Positions 37,121 through 42,588 of a stretch of DNA of 52,382 bases are shown piece by piece. A model generated the notes under the pieces. The model ran no database searches. It saw nothing but the letters and a program-made list of their open reading frames with translations, and had not been told where the DNA came from. How positions within the stretch are numbered: the first letter of the stretch is position 1; every line of letters begins with the position of its first letter. Origin of the DNA: a bacterium (lineage in GTDB: Bacteria; Patescibacteriota; Minisyncoccia; UBA6257; JAUSGH01); the NCBI GenBank assembly GCA_030649055.1, contig JAUSGH010000009.1:1-52382 (forward strand), in the 5' to 3' direction. A program made the position numbers and the translations under genes.

Positions 37121-37174
37121 TAGAGCAGTACCCTGAAGAGGTACGTGTCGGGGGTGCGATTCCCTCCCGCGGCA
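37103..37174 (+). tRNA. tRNA-Phe (GAA)
   Basis: 72 nt. Acceptor GCCGCGG / CCGCGGC, anticodon arm GTACC-CTGAAGA-GGTAC (GAA), T-arm GGGGTGCGATTCCCTC (imperfect at the base), discriminator A. Its 5' 18 nt are shared with the 3' end of the endonuclease gene. No intron is present. Confidence 0.92.
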
Positions 37175-37219
37175 CAATAATATAAATAACCCCCGCAAAA
37201 CGGGGTTATTTATATTGTG
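37173..37219 (+). terminator. Terminator of tRNA-Phe
   Basis: AATATAAATAACCCC / GGGGTTATTTATATT stem, extended outward by ACAAT / ATTGT after a small bulge. The following GTGCAGCGGC is a partial mirror of the tRNA end, as seen at the other tRNA genes, but no direct copy follows. Confidence 0.8.
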
Positions 37220-37291
37220 CAGCGGCGAGCAAGCGCAAACCAAAAGTTGCCCCCGTCAATTCATCTCTGCTACAATTTTCGTGAGGAGCGG

Positions 37292-37383
37292 ATTCGCATT
37301 ATTTTGAAACAGATTCGCATTACAGTTCGACAGTGCTCACTGTCATTATACCCTGAGCTTGTCGAAGGGTTCGCGATTACTCC
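37292..37383 (+). repeat. 45-nt leader element before tdk, interrupted by a REP-like insertion
   Basis: ATTCGCATTATTTTGAAAC and AGATTCGCATTA (37292-37322), then 47 foreign nt (37323-37369: GTTCGACAGTGCTCACTGTC plus CCCTGAGCTTGTCGAAGGG), then TTCGCGATTACTCC and the tdk ATG. The SBP copy (16413-16460) shows the same element without the insertion. Confidence 0.8.
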
Positions 37384-37962
37384 ATGTTACACGCCATCGT
37401 CGGTTGCATGTGGAGCGGAAAAACCGAAGAACTCTATCGGCGGCTTTTGCGGTTTGTGCTCGCGAAAAATAATGTTGTGATTTTTGAGCCAAAAGCGAAC
37501 ACGCGCAAAGTCCGGAGTATACACGCGTTCCAAAACAAAGCGAAAGCGAAAATGCCGGAGCCGATCGCGATTACGCATCCGAAAGAAATTTTGACCGCGC
37601 ATAAACGGCTGGTGAATCGGGCGGATGTAATTGCAATTGATGAGGCGCAGTTTTTTCATGCCGAGAAGGATGTTGCCGACTTATTGCGCGTTGTGGAGGA
37701 GCTTGGAAAAACGAAAGTCGTGTTTGTCGCGGGGCTTGATACGGATTTTTTGCACCGGCCGTTCGGCGCCGTGCCGCATGTGTTGGCGGTGGCGGATCAT
37801 GTCACAAAACTTTCCGCCGTATGTATGCAGTGCGGGGGAGACGCGACGTATACACAGCGTCTCGTGAGCGGGGTGCCGGCATCTGCGGATTCACCGCTGA
37901 TTTTGGTGGGGGATATGTCGTCGTACGAACCGAGGTGCAGGAAGTGCTTCAAGATAGGGTAG
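37384..37962 (+). CDS. tdk: Thymidine kinase (type II)
   Basis: 192 residues. P-loop GCMWSGKTEEL, metal/Walker B VIAIDEAQFF (catalytic Glu), FVAGLDTDFLHRPF and the lasso region. The zinc site consists of the pairs CMQCGG and CRKCF. It phosphorylates thymidine to dTMP for salvage and is full length for the family. Residue Trp in CMWSGK replaces the usual Phe of PMFSGK. There is no Shine-Dalgarno; the leader is the 45-nt element described at 37292-37383. With dut (3153) it suggests that thymidylate comes from salvage. Confidence 0.93.
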   Translation: MLHAIVGCMWSGKTEELYRRLLRFVLAKNNVVIFEPKANTRKVRSIHAFQNKAKAKMPEPIAITHPKEILTAHKRLVNRADVIAIDEAQFFHAEKDVADLLRVVEELGKTKVVFVAGLDTDFLHRPFGAVPHVLAVADHVTKLSAVCMQCGGDATYTQRLVSGVPASADSPLILVGDMSSYEPRCRKCFKIG

Positions 37963-37963
37963 A

Positions 37964-38008
37964 AGCGGATAGACACGGATGACAACGCGGATAAACGCGG
38001 AAGCGGGC
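37964..38008. repeat. Degenerate GCGGATA-word repeat
   Basis: AGAAGCGGATAGACACGG, ATGACAACGCGGATAAACGC and GGAAGCGGG. Related words occur at 43625-43690 (ATAGAAGCGGATACGCG, AACGCGGAAGTACGCAG). Confidence 0.55.
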
Positions 38009-38009
38009 A

Positions 38010-38537
38010 ATGAAACAAAAAGAAAATAATTTTGCGTATATAGACGGAGCGAATTTACACAAGGGCATCGCTGGCCTTGGCTGGGTGCTTGATTATGGGC
38101 GATTTCGAGTTTGGTTGTCTGAAAAATACGGCGTGAAAACTGCCTATATTTTTATTGGACTGATACCAAAATATAAGGACTTATATACGTTCCTGCAGAA
38201 AGCCGGCTACACCCTTATATTCAAAGAAGTTATATACGACGACAACGGAAAGCCGAAAGGTAATTGCGATGCTGATTTGGTTTTACAGACCGTCCGAGAT
38301 GTGTATGAATCGGAAATAGATAAAGCCGTTATTGTTTCGAGCGACGGTGACTATGCGGGGCTTGTTAAGTTTCTCCAAGAAAAGCAGAAGATGGCGGTTG
38401 TGCTTTCTCCGGCGAGTGAGAAGAAGTGCTCAATTTTACTTAAAAGAACCACGGTAAAGATATCATATCTGGGCGATCAGAAGAATATTTTGATGGCCAA
38501 TAAAGAAAAAGCCCCCAACGGAGACAGAACTCCATAA
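38010..38537 (+). CDS. NYN-domain (PIN-like) putative ribonuclease
   Basis: 175 residues. FAYIDGANLHKGI has the first catalytic Asp. KGNCDADLVLQTVRDVYE and AVIVSSDGDYAGLVKFLQEKQKMAVVLSP carry the other acidic residues of the NYN/LabA-like fold, relatives of PIN nucleases. It likely cleaves RNA; the target is unknown. A NYN protein beside mobile features could be a defence or RNA-processing factor, but nothing proves it. The last residues (KEKAPNGDRTP) and the stop lie within the terminator hairpin 38506-38547. The start lacks a Shine-Dalgarno. Confidence 0.82.
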   Translation: MKQKENNFAYIDGANLHKGIAGLGWVLDYGRFRVWLSEKYGVKTAYIFIGLIPKYKDLYTFLQKAGYTLIFKEVIYDDNGKPKGNCDADLVLQTVRDVYESEIDKAVIVSSDGDYAGLVKFLQEKQKMAVVLSPASEKKCSILLKRTTVKISYLGDQKNILMANKEKAPNGDRTP

Positions 38538-38547
38538 GGGTCTTTTT
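38506..38547 (+). terminator. Terminator overlapping the NYN gene end
   Basis: AAAAAGCCCCCAACGGAG ACAGAA CTCCATAAGGGTCTTTTT: an interrupted stem with a T-run; the stop codon is inside it. Confidence 0.65.
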
Positions 38548-38596
38548 CGTAGTGAATACGATAACTATATAGCAAGCCGCGGATAAAAGTCAATAC

Positions 38597-38626
38597 TTGA
38601 CAAACGCAGTGCGCTTGTGCTATACT
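38597..38626 (+). promoter_or_regulatory. Promoter of the 104-residue gene
   Basis: TTGACA (38597-38602), 18-nt spacer, TATACT (38621-38626). Transcription would start near 38633, just before a long stem-loop. Confidence 0.75.
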
Positions 38627-38640
38627 GTATGCAGTTCCAG

Positions 38641-38723
38641 TCAGCCCTCACATCAATGCGGGAAGTATAGCGATTCAAATTTAACGGAAAGCAGTAGTAC
38701 GCTCGCATTGATGTGAGGGTTGG
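38641..38723 (+). promoter_or_regulatory. Long stem-loop in the 5' leader
   Basis: CCCTCACATCAATGCG (38645-38660) pairs perfectly with CGCATTGATGTGAGGG (38704-38719), extended by a few G-U and A-U pairs. It encloses a 43-nt apical region with no strong inner structure. It occupies most of the leader between the promoter and the ATG at 38760, so it is likely an RNA element. Confidence 0.7.
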
Positions 38724-38759
38724 CAAGTTTCAAATAATTCCAGCGATGGAGAAGTTTAG

Positions 38760-39074
38760 ATGTTACACGTAATGTTCCGAACGCAGGGAGAGGAAGTTCG
38801 CGTGTGCCTCAGGTGTGATCTTTGGATTCCGCTTCCTCACGAAGGAGAAAGGGACCCGCTCGATATGAGTGATCTCAACCTGGGGCTCTGTTACGAGCAG
38901 CAGGAGGACATCCGGATGGTTCAGATGTTCTTTGACTTCGTGGACGGGAGAGGCATTTGCCCGACTCGCAAACCTCAGAATGCTGTTGGGTTGCACGTCT
39001 GGTACGTCACAGAAAAGGATGCTGTGGCGATCAGACGGTGGCTTCTCCGGCAGAGCGGTGTGCAGGTGGAGTAG
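38760..39074 (+). CDS. Unknown protein, 104 residues
   Basis: MLHVMFRTQGEEVRVCLRCDLWIPLPHEGERDPLDM... The CLRC pair, together with C44 and C68, might bind zinc. The rest is mixed with a helical end (DAVAIRRWLLRQSGV). GGAGAAG lies about 5-12 nt before the ATG; ATG at 38772 is an alternative. It has its own promoter, structured leader and terminator. I do not recognise the family. Confidence 0.6.
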   Translation: MLHVMFRTQGEEVRVCLRCDLWIPLPHEGERDPLDMSDLNLGLCYEQQEDIRMVQMFFDFVDGRGICPTRKPQNAVGLHVWYVTEKDAVAIRRWLLRQSGVQVE

Positions 39075-39076
39075 TC

Positions 39077-39098
39077 CGGTCCGGGGAGCGAGTTCGCT
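39077..39098 (+). terminator. Hairpin terminator
   Basis: GGGAGCGAGTTCGCTCGCTCCC, a perfect palindrome-type hairpin just after the stop. Confidence 0.7.
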
Positions 39099-39193
39099 CG
39101 CTCCCTGCTATCCTTCAGCCCACGATATTTTTCGAACATGGATTCGATCGTGGCCTGAATGATGGTTTGTACCTTGAATTGAAGGAGGTCGTC

Positions 39194-39409
39194 ATGGGAG
39201 TTCTGAACTTCATGAAGGGGATGTTTGTCGGCGTCGGGCGCAAGAACCTCAAGTCTGGCACGCATGTCATCGTTCATTTGGACGGAGTGGACGTGCTCGG
39301 CGTTGTGGTGTCGGACAAGGACGGTAGCCGCCGCAAGCGCGTGCGGGTGAAGCTCGCCAGTGGCGGCGATCCTGTCGTCGTGCGCAGGCGCGACGTGACC
39401 GTGGACTAG
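39194..39409 (+). CDS. Small basic beta-rich protein, 71 residues
   Basis: GAAGGAGGTCGTC precedes the ATG. MGVLNFMKGMFVGVGRKNLKSGTHVIVHLDGVDVLGVVVSDKDGSRRKRVRVKLASG... reads like a small SH3/KOW-like beta barrel with a basic surface and ends VVVRRRDVTVD. RNA or DNA binding is a guess. It is followed 20 nt later by a gene for another small beta-rich protein (39430); the two likely share one mRNA and may be distant relatives. Confidence 0.6.
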   Translation: MGVLNFMKGMFVGVGRKNLKSGTHVIVHLDGVDVLGVVVSDKDGSRRKRVRVKLASGGDPVVVRRRDVTVD

Positions 39410-39429
39410 GTTTCGGAAGGAGGTGAACG

Positions 39430-39651
39430 ATGATGTACGTCATTCCGACCATCGTTCCGGAGCGTCATCCCCCCGACTTCATCGCTCTCGTGCGTTTCAC
39501 GCGGCGAGGGCGTCTGGAGGTGGGAGTGTTCGTCGGGATGAGCGCTGATGGACTGGTGGACATCCTCCGGCCCGTCAGCAACAGCGAGACCGGAAAGATG
39601 GAACTGGGAACGCTCCGGCGGCTTGACCAAGTGGAGATTTTTCCGCTCTAG
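39430..39651 (+). CDS. Small beta-rich protein, 73 residues
   Basis: GAAGGAGGTGAACG gives a strong site. MMYVIPTIVPERHPPDFIALVRFTRRGRLEVGVFVGMSADGLVDILRPV... is a likely small barrel, similar in plan to the protein at 39194 (strand, short basic turn, GVxVG/VVVS, strand). It ends LDQVEIFPL. Function unknown. It is the second gene of a two-gene unit ended by the terminator at 39674-39705. Confidence 0.6.
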   Translation: MMYVIPTIVPERHPPDFIALVRFTRRGRLEVGVFVGMSADGLVDILRPVSNSETGKMELGTLRRLDQVEIFPL

Positions 39652-39673
39652 TGGCGGAAGGGAGAAAAGCAAT

Positions 39674-39705
39674 GAGGCGAGGTTCACAATCGTGGACCTC
39701 GCCTC
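39674..39705 (+). terminator. Hairpin terminator
   Basis: GAGGCGAGGTTC ACAATCGT GGACCTCGCCTC, then AAATCATTTTATT. Confidence 0.8.
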
Positions 39706-39723
39706 AAATCATTTTATTGAGTA

Positions 39724-39729
39724 TATAAT
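39724..39729 (+). promoter_or_regulatory. Candidate -10 box giving a leaderless mRNA
   Basis: TATAAT ends 6 nt before the ATG at 39736, so +1 would fall on the start codon itself. Confidence 0.5.
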
Positions 39730-39735
39730 AGAGAG

Positions 39736-40038
39736 ATGAACGAGAAAGTTTTATCAATGCCGCGGATTATTGCGGGAGTTGTCTTGAGTTTGCTTGTTGG
39801 GGGATTGGGGCACATTGTCTTGGGCTTTTGGCGCCGGGGTCTTGCGTGGTTCGCGCTGGGATCGGTGCTTGCGCTGGCGCTTAGTTATTTCATCCCCGAG
39901 CTTATTTTGCCGAACCGCGTAACGCTCTTCGGCGTCACCTTCGGAATACTTGCGGCGCTGGATGTATGGCGCGTTGCCGAGCTGCACAACGTCGCTGCGC
40001 GCGAGCGGACGGAAAATCCGCCGGCGGAAGAGGTGTAA
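39736..40038 (+). CDS. Small membrane protein with two to three helices
   Basis: 100 residues. Helices at about 10-30 (IIAGVVLSLLVGGLGHIVLGF), 35-52 and 62-78, a charged end (HNVAARERTENPPAEEV). The GGLGHIVLGFWRRGLAWF stretch recalls small TM2-like membrane proteins of unknown function, but the match is loose. It appears to be translated from a leaderless transcript (see 39724-39729). Confidence 0.6.
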   Translation: MNEKVLSMPRIIAGVVLSLLVGGLGHIVLGFWRRGLAWFALGSVLALALSYFIPELILPNRVTLFGVTFGILAALDVWRVAELHNVAARERTENPPAEEV

Positions 40039-40049
40039 GGGGTAAGCAC

Positions 40050-40078
40050 AGCTTGTTAGCTTCGTTAGCTTGTTAGTC
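40050..40078. repeat. GCTTCGTTAG-word repeat
   Basis: CAGCTTGTTAGCTTCGTTAG then CTTGTTAGTCGG, the same word as the spacer before rpmJ (9458-9557), but without a second arm. Confidence 0.55.
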
Positions 40079-40164
40079 GGAAACTCGGTGAATGGGCTTG
40101 GCGGCTAGTCGTGTTCTCCTTGCGTTTGGTGTTTCGGTTATGATATTATAGTGAAGCAAAACAC

Positions 40165-40236
40165 GGCGCTTATAGTTTAATGGTAGAACTCCGCTCTGTG
40201 GCAGCGGTAGCGAGGGTCCGATTCCCTCTAAGCGCC
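40165..40236 (+). tRNA. tRNA-His (GTG)
   Basis: 72 nt with the extra G at position -1 paired to C73 (specific to tRNA-His). Acceptor GCGCTTA / TAAGCGC, anticodon arm CCGCT-CTGTGGC-AGCGG (GTG), T-arm GAGGGTCCGATTCCCTC. No CCA is encoded (CAA follows). Confidence 0.93.
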
Positions 40237-40237
40237 C

Positions 40238-40273
40238 AAATGACAGTATTGCTGAAAAGCAATGTTGTCATTT
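40238..40273 (+). terminator. Terminator of tRNA-His
   Basis: AAATGACA-TATTGCT / AGCAAT-TTGTCATTT with one mismatched pair and a small loop. Confidence 0.8.
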
Positions 40274-40392
40274 GGGCGCTGGAAGCGGACGGGAAAGGGG
40301 TCGGGAAAACGGGAGTTTTCCCGTGGCGGAAGTATTGAAACCGCTGGGTTTCAAGGAGCGAAGCGACGTTCGATTCCCTCTAAGCGCCCAAA
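40274..40392 (+). mobile_element. tRNA-end element at tRNA-His
   Basis: Mirror of the tRNA end (GGGCGCT..GGAAGCGGAC, with a gap), then CGGGAAAGGGGTCGG, GGGAAAACGGGAGTTTTCCC, GTGGCGGAAGTA, hairpin TTGAAACCGCTGGGTTTCAA, GGAGCGAAGCGACGT. It ends in an exact 22-bp direct copy of the tRNA end from the T-loop outward (40371-40392, CGATTCCCTCTAAGCGCCC plus AAA). Confidence 0.75.
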
Positions 40393-40409
40393 GTATTAAG
40401 AAATAATTT

Positions 40410-40871
40410 ATGGCAACACATCCCAAAAAACTCCTCGCGGTACACGAAGTTGAAAACGTCGTTGTGGCGTGTATTGATTTCCGTTTCCGGCACGCGTTGC
40501 ACGAGGCAATCCGTGAGGCGTTTGGGATTGACCATTATGATGAGATTAAGCTTGCGGGCGGGGCGAAGAATTGCTCGCTCCCGGGCGTTGAATCGCGCCG
40601 CGAAGTGGTGCGCGACGACGTGGCGTTGGCGCTGGAGAAGCACAAGGCGCAACGCATTATTTTGTTAAATCATGAAAACTGCGGGAAGTATGCCGCCGAG
40701 GGGAACACGTTTGAACATTTTCCCGACGAGCGCGTATTCCATCAGAAAGAATTGAAAGCCGCGGGCGCGTGGGCGAAAAAGCATTTTCCGAAAGCGGAAG
40801 TACGCATGGGGTTTGTGTATGTGGAGGGGGAGGACAAGGTGAAGATTGAGGAGGTGGACGGAAAGAAGTAG
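40410..40871 (+). CDS. Beta-carbonic-anhydrase-like protein
   Basis: 153 residues. ENVVVACIDFRFRHAL has the C-x-D-x-R motif and RIILLNHENCGKY the H-x-x-C motif that bind zinc in beta-class carbonic anhydrases. The protein is shorter than classic enzymes (about 190-220) and belongs to a carbonic-anhydrase-like group, so CO2 hydration is not certain. No Shine-Dalgarno. The stop codon TAG is inside the first unit of the AAGTAGGACGTAAG word repeat. The convergent gene at 40942-41616 encodes another protein with a similar motif pair. Confidence 0.75.
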   Translation: MATHPKKLLAVHEVENVVVACIDFRFRHALHEAIREAFGIDHYDEIKLAGGAKNCSLPGVESRREVVRDDVALALEKHKAQRIILLNHENCGKYAAEGNTFEHFPDERVFHQKELKAAGAWAKKHFPKAEVRMGFVYVEGEDKVKIEEVDGKK

Positions 40872-40897
40872 GACGTAAGAAGTAAGAAGTAAGAAAT
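40865..40897. repeat. AAGTAAGAAGTAGG-word repeat
   Basis: AAGAAGTAGGACGTAAGAAG then TAAGAAGTAAGAA; it begins within the last codons of the gene before it. Same family as 30146-30180 and 30900-30993. Confidence 0.6.
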
Positions 40898-40899
40898 GG

Positions 40900-40935
40900 A
40901 AACGCCGGGCTCGAGATTCTCGAGCCCGGCGTTTT
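40900..40935. terminator. Bidirectional terminator
   Basis: AAACGCCGGGCTCGAG ATT CTCGAGCCCGGCGTTT: a perfect stem with A and T tracts on both sides, between convergent genes. Confidence 0.88.
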
Positions 40936-40941
40936 CGCTGT

Positions 40942-41616
40942 CTATCGGCGCGCGTTCCATGCTGCGAAGCGTTCGCGGTTCACGCGATGTGCCACTTCGC
41001 GCTCACCGCGGAGCACTCGGCAGATGGGAACGATGTGCAGGTCGTGCTCGCCGGCGATGCGTTCGCGGACCACATCCTCGGCCGCGAGTACCTTTGCGGT
41101 GATGACTGCGAGGTCCCAACCGAGGTTGTTCGCCACGCCGCACGGGGCGTGAGCGACGAGGAGTAGTGTCTCGATACCATTCATCTCCTCCGCCGCCTTG
41201 ATGTTCGCGAGAAGCACGACGCTGGTCATGGGGCCGAGGAGGCGTTTCGTCTTCGTTCGAATGACGAGATGCTCGCCGTTCGGGAAGATGAGGCGGAATC
41301 GGATCTCCTCGATACTCTTCATCGGCGCATCGTCGTCGATGCAGACATCCAAGGTGATCGGATTCGCAAACGGGTCTTCCGCCGCTTGTGTCGCTCCGCC
41401 GGCGACACCGCACGCATGCGACCGCCGCTTCGTACGCTGCGCCGATCCGAGATCCCAGATGTCCTGCATCGCGTCGTGGAATCGGTCGCCGTCAGCACAG
41501 AGTACCGCGATGACGCCGTCCGCCTGAGGGATGCTCTCGGGCTTGAGTTCCTCGAAGATGCCTTCTTCCATGAACCGTCCGTAGATGAGTTCGTCCGTTG
41601 CCGAGAGTTTCAGCAT
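40942..41616 (-). CDS. Unknown protein with carbonic-anhydrase-like zinc motifs, 224 residues
   Basis: From the ATG at 41616, which follows GGAGGACGC. GVIAVLCADGDRFHDAMQDIW and LLLVAHAPCGVANNLGWDL resemble the C-x-D-(x)-x-R and H-x-x-C zinc motifs of the beta-carbonic anhydrase superfamily, with one extra residue in the first. Between them is an inserted beta-rich segment (RFRLIFPNGEHLVIRTKTKRLLGP). Soluble, no signal. It has its own promoter (41673-41701) and a bidirectional terminator. A role in CO2 chemistry is not shown; it may be a distant, non-catalytic relative. Confidence 0.6.
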   Translation of the reverse strand: MLKLSATDELIYGRFMEEGIFEELKPESIPQADGVIAVLCADGDRFHDAMQDIWDLGSAQRTKRRSHACGVAGGATQAAEDPFANPITLDVCIDDDAPMKSIEEIRFRLIFPNGEHLVIRTKTKRLLGPMTSVVLLANIKAAEEMNGIETLLLVAHAPCGVANNLGWDLAVITAKVLAAEDVVRERIAGEHDLHIVPICRVLRGEREVAHRVNRERFAAWNARR

Positions 41617-41672
41617 GCGTCCTCCTTTTCCCATAAATCCGCATCCGAACTATTCAGATGCTACTGTCGGCC

Positions 41673-41701
41673 ATGATAGCAGGAAGTAATGCGATGGTCA
41701 A
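41673..41701 (-). promoter_or_regulatory. Promoter of the gene at 40942-41616
   Basis: On the minus strand TTGACC (41701-41696), 17-nt spacer, TATCAT (41678-41673); leader of about 50 nt. Confidence 0.65.
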
Positions 41702-41741
41702 TGCTTGCATTTTTTTGGGCGCACTTTTACACTAAAAATAT

Positions 41742-42461
41742 ATGAAAAACATTTTCAGTACTCGTCGGGGTGAGCTTTCGGTTCCGCTCGCGATTATCGT
41801 CGCGGGACTTATTATCGGCGTTTCGGTCATTTACGCGGTCGGAAAAAAGTCCGTTACCGGTCCGATTGCGGATGACGGAGCGGATGTTTCGGGAACCGCG
41901 AATGCGCTGGATAAAGCGCGGGCCGTCGGCGCGGACGACCACATTCTTGGCGATCCGAATGCTCCGGTAAAAATTATTGAATATTCCGACACCGAATGTC
42001 CGTTCTGTAAACGGTTTCATGAAACCATGCGGCAGCTGGTTGCCGAGTATGACGGCAAAGTGGCGTGGGTGTACCGGAACTTCCCATTAGATTCATTGCA
42101 TCCGAAAGCCCCGAAAGAAGCCGCGGCGGCGGAGTGCGCGGCAGAGCTTGGCGGCAATGAAGCATATTGGACATATCTAAACCGGCTTTATGAGATTACA
42201 CCGTCCAACAACGGTCTTGATTTTGCCGAGTTGCCGAAGATCGCCGCCTACGCCGGACTTAACATCGCGGAGTTTAACGCATGCGTGGCAAGCGGAAAGA
42301 CGACAGCGCGCGTGTCGGCGGATTACGCGGAAGCGGTTGCGGTTGGCGCGCGTGGAACGCCGTTTAGCATCGTCGTAAGCGCGAGCGGACAAAAAACAAC
42401 GATTCCGGGAGCATTGCCGCTGGAGTCGGTGAAGAATATTGTTGATGAGGCGTTGAGGTAA
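41742..42461 (+). CDS. DsbA-family thioredoxin-fold protein, membrane-anchored
   Basis: 239 residues. One N-terminal helix (about 15-34, PLAIIVAGLIIGVSVIYAVG) anchors it outside. After a linker comes the thioredoxin-like domain: APVKIIEYSDTECPFCKRFHE has the C-P-F-C redox pair, VYRNFPLDSLHPKA and the cis-Pro segment GARGTPFSIVV are typical of the DsbA/DsbG-like group. It probably forms or exchanges disulfides in exported proteins. No DsbB/VKOR partner is seen here. No Shine-Dalgarno. Confidence 0.88.
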   Translation: MKNIFSTRRGELSVPLAIIVAGLIIGVSVIYAVGKKSVTGPIADDGADVSGTANALDKARAVGADDHILGDPNAPVKIIEYSDTECPFCKRFHETMRQLVAEYDGKVAWVYRNFPLDSLHPKAPKEAAAAECAAELGGNEAYWTYLNRLYEITPSNNGLDFAELPKIAAYAGLNIAEFNACVASGKTTARVSADYAEAVAVGARGTPFSIVVSASGQKTTIPGALPLESVKNIVDEALR

Positions 42462-42550
42462 GTATTATTATCAGTAATTATTATTTCCTGAGTACAGTCG
42501 ACCGCGTGCCGCCTTAGCTTTAGCGGTGGCGCAAGGAATACAATAGTGTA

Positions 42551-42572
42551 GCCCTTCGATAAACTCAGGGAC
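42551..42572. repeat. REP-like unit
   Basis: GCCCTTCGATAAACTCAGGG, a slightly altered copy of the CCCTTCGACAAGCTCAGGG palindrome, just upstream of the gene at 42589. Confidence 0.6.
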
Positions 42573-42588
42573 TAACGGTGCTATATAT

